From: Gemmatales bacterium
GTDB taxonomy: Bacteria; Planctomycetota; Planctomycetia; Gemmatales; HRBIN36
Direction of reading: 5' to 3'
DNA: 35,457 nt
NCBI GenBank assembly: GCA_025056555.1
Contig: JANWVZ010000015.1
Coordinates: 1 to 35,457, forward strand
A program made the position numbers and the translations under genes. The notes under the pieces are model-generated. The model worked only from the letters and a program-made list of their open reading frames with translations, searched no databases and was not told the DNA's origin. Shown here piece by piece: positions 32,769 to 35,457 of the stretch. Position 1 is the stretch's first letter. Each line of letters opens with the position of its first letter.

Positions 32769-33614
32769 CTAATAATCTACCTGACAGGTGGCCGGGCGTA
32801 TAATGCGTGCCTGGATGGTCTGCTTAGATTCCGTATTGCGGACCGGGATCACCTGCCCCAGTTTACCATCGGCTAAAGCCTCACCCCGCGTGCTGATTTC
32901 CAGGGGACCAACGCGCGCAATCAACCGCACCCACTCCCCTTTCTTAACGACTATACCGCTCCCCTCACCGGCAGGGCGCATGATATTTCCTGGATAGGCA
33001 TTTCGCGGTTGCCCAGTTCCGCTAATATCGGATCCCCCGTTAACTAAAGACCGAGCGTCCTCGATGTTGCTCCCTGGACAGGTTGACTTGGACGTTTGGT
33101 CGGGTTTTCCCGGCGATGCCAAAGATAGGGGTTTCGCAGGAGTTGCGGCATAACTTGCTGGTATTTCGACCGCCTGTGCGTTTCCGCACCACCTGACTCG
33201 CACCGCCTCTGCTCCGGTGACCTGTACCGTGCCTGGATCCCACCCGGCAAGCTGCAGCCGGTAAATGATTCTCCGCCGGCTAATAAGTGTTTCTGATTCC
33301 ATCCCATGGGACTCTTCTAAGTCGAGACGCGCTAAACGTTGCCGCAATACTTGCGAACCTCCTGCCAGGTCGGCAACGTCACCAACCGTGATTCGTTCCC
33401 TCGTGGTCACGATTTCATTTCGCAACCGCATTTCAATTACTGAACTGTCTGACTGGCACTTAGTCGCTGCCGGGACAATTATGATCGCAATAAGGCTCAA
33501 CCATATCAGCTTCCGTGACAACTGCTGGTTCTCCGCACTAAAGTGTTCAGTATGATTATTCTTTTTCATATACATGCGCTTCTCTTGTCGCGGGCCAATT
33601 TCATAAATCGCCAT
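32769..33614 (-). CDS. flgA: Flagellar P-ring assembly chaperone FlgA
   Basis: FlgA is the periplasmic chaperone for P-ring assembly. The 281-residue product has a hydrophobic segment at about 36-50 after an unusually long polar start, an N-terminal domain (about 57-148), a Ser/Gly/Pro/Asn-rich linker (150-215), and a C-terminal SAF-type domain with VVKKGEWVRLIARVGPLEI at 222-240 and LADGKLGQVIPVRN at 247-260. The linker makes it longer than E. coli FlgA at about 219 residues. ATG 33614 has AGGAGG five bases upstream. If translation instead began at Met14 or Met16 the signal peptide would be more normal. It is followed by flgH after about 100 bases. Confidence 0.9.
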   Translation of the reverse strand: MAIYEIGPRQEKRMYMKKNNHTEHFSAENQQLSRKLIWLSLIAIIIVPAATKCQSDSSVIEMRLRNEIVTTRERITVGDVADLAGGSQVLRQRLARLDLEESHGMESETLISRRRIIYRLQLAGWDPGTVQVTGAEAVRVRWCGNAQAVEIPASYAATPAKPLSLASPGKPDQTSKSTCPGSNIEDARSLVNGGSDISGTGQPRNAYPGNIMRPAGEGSGIVVKKGEWVRLIARVGPLEISTRGEALADGKLGQVIPVRNTESKQTIQARIIRPATCQVDY

Positions 33615-33733
33615 AGAGCCTCCTAGCTGGCAAACTGGTGCTAGACAATTCACAATATAATCAGTTTGTCCCCTCAGAAGAAACCTAATCTCAGCATCCG
33701 ACCAGGTGGAGCTGGGGCAAGAGTCGAAGCCCG

Positions 33734-34525
33734 CTACCGCACGAGTTCGTTCGAAGTAGCCAGCATGTCATCGGCGACGCGGATAGCTTTCGTATTGAAT
33801 TCATAGGCGCGTTGCGCCAGGATTAAGTTGATAAGTTCCTGCACGACATCCACGTTCGACCGCTCCAGGAACCCCTGGCGAATGGTCCCCAATCCGTCCT
33901 GTCCCGGAGTCCCTTCAACAGGGGCGCCGGAAGCCGCTGTATCCACATAAAGATTGCGTCCTTCGCTGCTTAGCCCCGCGGGATTGGGAAAGCGAACCAG
34001 CACCAGATTGCCGACAACGTTCGTGGTATTCGGTGCGTCTGCAGTGATTACCGAAACCGTGCCATCGGTGGCGATAGATATCGAGAGCGTATTATTAGGA
34101 ATCGTGATCGGCGGGTCTAAAAGGAAACCGTCGGAGGTAACCACCTGGCCATTAGCGTTGATGCGAAACGCACCGTCCCGAGTATAGCGAAATGCACCAT
34201 TAGGTAACTGAATACGGAAGAAGCCTTCCCCTTCGATAGCCAGGTCTAAAGGGTTGTTCGTGTTTTCTAACACTCCTTCGCTGAACAGTTTAGTATTCCC
34301 GGCAATGCGCACTCCACTACCCACCTGAAGGCCATTTTGTTCCTGCTGACCCGCAGCGGTCTCAGCACCAATAGGTCTTTGAGTGATATAAATCAGGTCC
34401 TGAAAAGAAACTAAGCTGCGCTTAAATCCCGTGGTATTAACGTTGGCGAGGTTATTAGCGGTATTATCCACGACGGTCTGCTGGGCCGCCATGCCGGTAG
34501 CACTGGTGAATAAAGACTTGATCAT
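33734..34525 (-). CDS. flgG: Flagellar distal rod protein FlgG
   Basis: FlgG polymerises into the distal rod. The 263-residue product has the N-terminal signature SATGMAAQQTVVDNTANNLA and NVNTTGFKR, the central PLDLAIEGEGFFRIQLPNG and YTRDGAFRINANGQVVTSDG segments, and the C-terminal ERSNVDVVQELINLILAQRA. Length equals that of E. coli FlgG at about 260. The ATG has AGGAGG seven bases upstream. It follows flgF after 21 bases and is separated from flgA by a 119-base gap that includes an A/T-rich stretch (33645-33665) where an internal promoter could lie. Confidence 0.97.
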   Translation of the reverse strand: MIKSLFTSATGMAAQQTVVDNTANNLANVNTTGFKRSLVSFQDLIYITQRPIGAETAAGQQEQNGLQVGSGVRIAGNTKLFSEGVLENTNNPLDLAIEGEGFFRIQLPNGAFRYTRDGAFRINANGQVVTSDGFLLDPPITIPNNTLSISIATDGTVSVITADAPNTTNVVGNLVLVRFPNPAGLSSEGRNLYVDTAASGAPVEGTPGQDGLGTIRQGFLERSNVDVVQELINLILAQRAYEFNTKAIRVADDMLATSNELVR

Positions 34526-34546
34526 GGTTTGGCCTCCTGGTGATCA

Positions 34547-35278
34547 TCAGTTATTAGGGCGCGTTTGCCAATGTAGGCTGTCGGCTAATACCACCAAGGC
34601 CCGTTGGGCCGCCTCGAAATGCCGCAAGGCCGTGATGAGCTGAACTAATTGACCCACGATATTAACATTAGAACTTTCACGATAGCCCTGTAACACCGAG
34701 CTTTGGCTGGCTTCCTGGACTGCTGCGTCGGGGACTCGAAAGAGCGTGGCTCCTACAGGTACCAGGAACTGAGGCTCGCCGATTTCGATCAGGCGCAGTT
34801 GGCCAACGGGTTGACCATCAGCAAAGATGGTGCCATCCTGAAGGACAGTAATCGTCGTAGCTTGTTGCGGAATGGTAATACGTCCCCCAATCCCCAGAAC
34901 CGGGTGGCCGCTGGAGGTGACTAATTCCCGCGCGGCATTGAGCGAGAGCGTTCCCGCTCGCGTATACAAGGGACCCTCCGGCCCTTCAACCACGAAGAAC
35001 CCTGGCCCACGAATGGCCAAGTCCAACGGTGCGCCTGTGTACTCGATAGGCCCCGGAGTAATATCTACAGAAACCGGGAGTGCCTTGGTACCGTAGCGTT
35101 CCAAGGTGCCGGGTTGTTCCAACGAACCGAGTAAGTTTTCAAAAGTTCCGCTCGCACTATAGCGCTGGCGATAGCCGGGTACGTTAACATGAGCGAGATT
35201 ATAGGCCGCCAGTTCATGATGTTGTTGGGCGCGTTCCAAGGCCGTAGCTGCACTATAAAAGCCAGTCAGCATAGGCAT
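34547..35278 (-). CDS. flgF: Flagellar proximal rod protein FlgF
   Basis: A rod protein of the FlgF type. The 243-residue product shares the family layout: N-terminal GFYSAATALERAQQHHELAA and HVNVPGYRQR, central PLDLAIRGPGFFVVEGPEG and YTRAGTLSLNAARELVTSSG, and C-terminal ESSNVNIVGQLVQLITALRH. It is shorter and more diverged than FlgG, and stands first, which fits FlgF; a second FlgG-like protein is the alternative. Start is ATG 35278 or ATG 35272 (two residues shorter), with a weak GGGA upstream. It has tandem stop codons and is the first gene of the operon within this window. Confidence 0.93.
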   Translation of the reverse strand: MPMLTGFYSAATALERAQQHHELAAYNLAHVNVPGYRQRYSASGTFENLLGSLEQPGTLERYGTKALPVSVDITPGPIEYTGAPLDLAIRGPGFFVVEGPEGPLYTRAGTLSLNAARELVTSSGHPVLGIGGRITIPQQATTITVLQDGTIFADGQPVGQLRLIEIGEPQFLVPVGATLFRVPDAAVQEASQSSVLQGYRESSNVNIVGQLVQLITALRHFEAAQRALVVLADSLHWQTRPNN

Positions 35279-35343
35279 TTTCCCGTCGCATCTGCGTGGG
35301 GCCCGGGAAGAGCACAGCTACGCACCCCACGGCAGACTAAGCA

Positions 35344-35353
35344 TACATATGTA
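35344..35353. promoter_or_regulatory. Palindrome in the flagellar operon leader
   Basis: TACATATGTA is a perfect ten-base palindrome about 65 bases upstream of flgF. On the minus strand TTGATC lies 18 bases before TACATA, a weak housekeeping-type promoter match. It may be an operator or simply A/T-rich promoter DNA. Confidence 0.25.
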
Positions 35354-35432
35354 CAAATGCCCCCTGTCCGAGATCAAAGGAGGAAAATTCTGCGGGCTTT
35401 ATCGAACATAGGGGCTATGACCATAGTGATTT

Positions 35433-35453
35433 CGTCTCCCGATTTGGGGGACG
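35433..35453. terminator. Hairpin upstream of the flagellar operon
   Basis: CGTCTCCC and GGGGGACG form eight pairs including one G-T wobble around GATTT at the right edge of the window. It may terminate the gene lying beyond the edge. The minus-strand tail AAATCA has no clear T-run. Confidence 0.35.
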
Positions 35454-35457
35454 ATAA

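Noticed and set aside
35390-35410. Possible sigma-28 promoter for the flagellar operon
   Set aside because: On the minus strand TTCGATAA resembles the -10 element, but no TAAA-type -35 element is at the right distance.
1-35457. tRNA, rRNA, CRISPR, insertion sequence or prophage elements
   Set aside because: I looked for TPsiC-arm-like segments, spaced direct repeats, transposase motifs and terminal inverted repeats and found nothing convincing; a tRNAscan or ISfinder run would be decisive.

Overview
The window reads as chromosomal core DNA from a diderm, flagellated, chemoheterotrophic bacterium. My best guess is the phylum Planctomycetota. The guess rests on the overall gene mix, the long flagellar hook-associated proteins, an enlarged prepilin peptidase and a secreted protein with a secretin-N-like domain. 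No rRNA, tRNA, CRISPR array, insertion sequence or phage gene was recognised. Most of the DNA is compact coding sequence of moderately high GC, and the minus strand carries most genes.

Layout: (1) 1-3.6 kb: a membrane-anchored protein of unknown function (+), convergent with an OPT-family oligopeptide transporter (-). (2) 3.7-7.4 kb: ruvB, a class V aminotransferase of the alanine-glyoxylate/serine-pyruvate type and an isochorismatase-family hydrolase, all minus. A 630-base gap without a convincing gene lies between ruvB and the aminotransferase. (3) 7.6-12.85 kb: a MoxR AAA ATPase / DUF58 / TgpA-type transglutaminase cluster (-), interrupted by a 560-base spacer. (4) 12.9-18.6 kb: an acyl-CoA/propionate block (-) with thiolase, split methylmalonyl-CoA mutase (large and B12-binding small subunits), MeaB GTPase and an MDR-family oxidoreductase. 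(5) 18.7-22.3 kb: an unknown 225-residue protein (-), a secreted protein with a secretin-N-like domain (+), a cupin (+) and a HisN/IMPase-like phosphatase (-). (6) 22.3-26.3 kb: a type IV prepilin peptidase behind a hairpin-rich leader, and a three-part HDOD / degenerate receiver / GGDEF protein (+). (7) 26.3-35.3 kb: a nine-gene flagellar operon (-) in the order flgF-flgG-flgA-flgH-flgI-flgJ-flgN-flgK-flgL.

How it fits together: the last cluster encodes the distal rod, the P and L rings with their assembly factors, a chaperone and the hook-filament junction. Rod-gene-proximal and filament genes must lie elsewhere. The c-di-GMP-type protein beside it, and the prepilin peptidase next to that, suggest a surface-motility neighbourhood, but this is only positional inference. 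The mutase/MeaB/thiolase block points to interconversion of methylmalonyl-CoA and succinyl-CoA during propionate or branched-chain and odd-chain degradation. I found no clearly new multi-gene system. The most interesting points are the HDOD protein with a receiver stripped of its phosphorylation residues, the spacer inside the MoxR cluster, the paired hairpins before the prepilin peptidase, and an FlgH without a visible lipobox.
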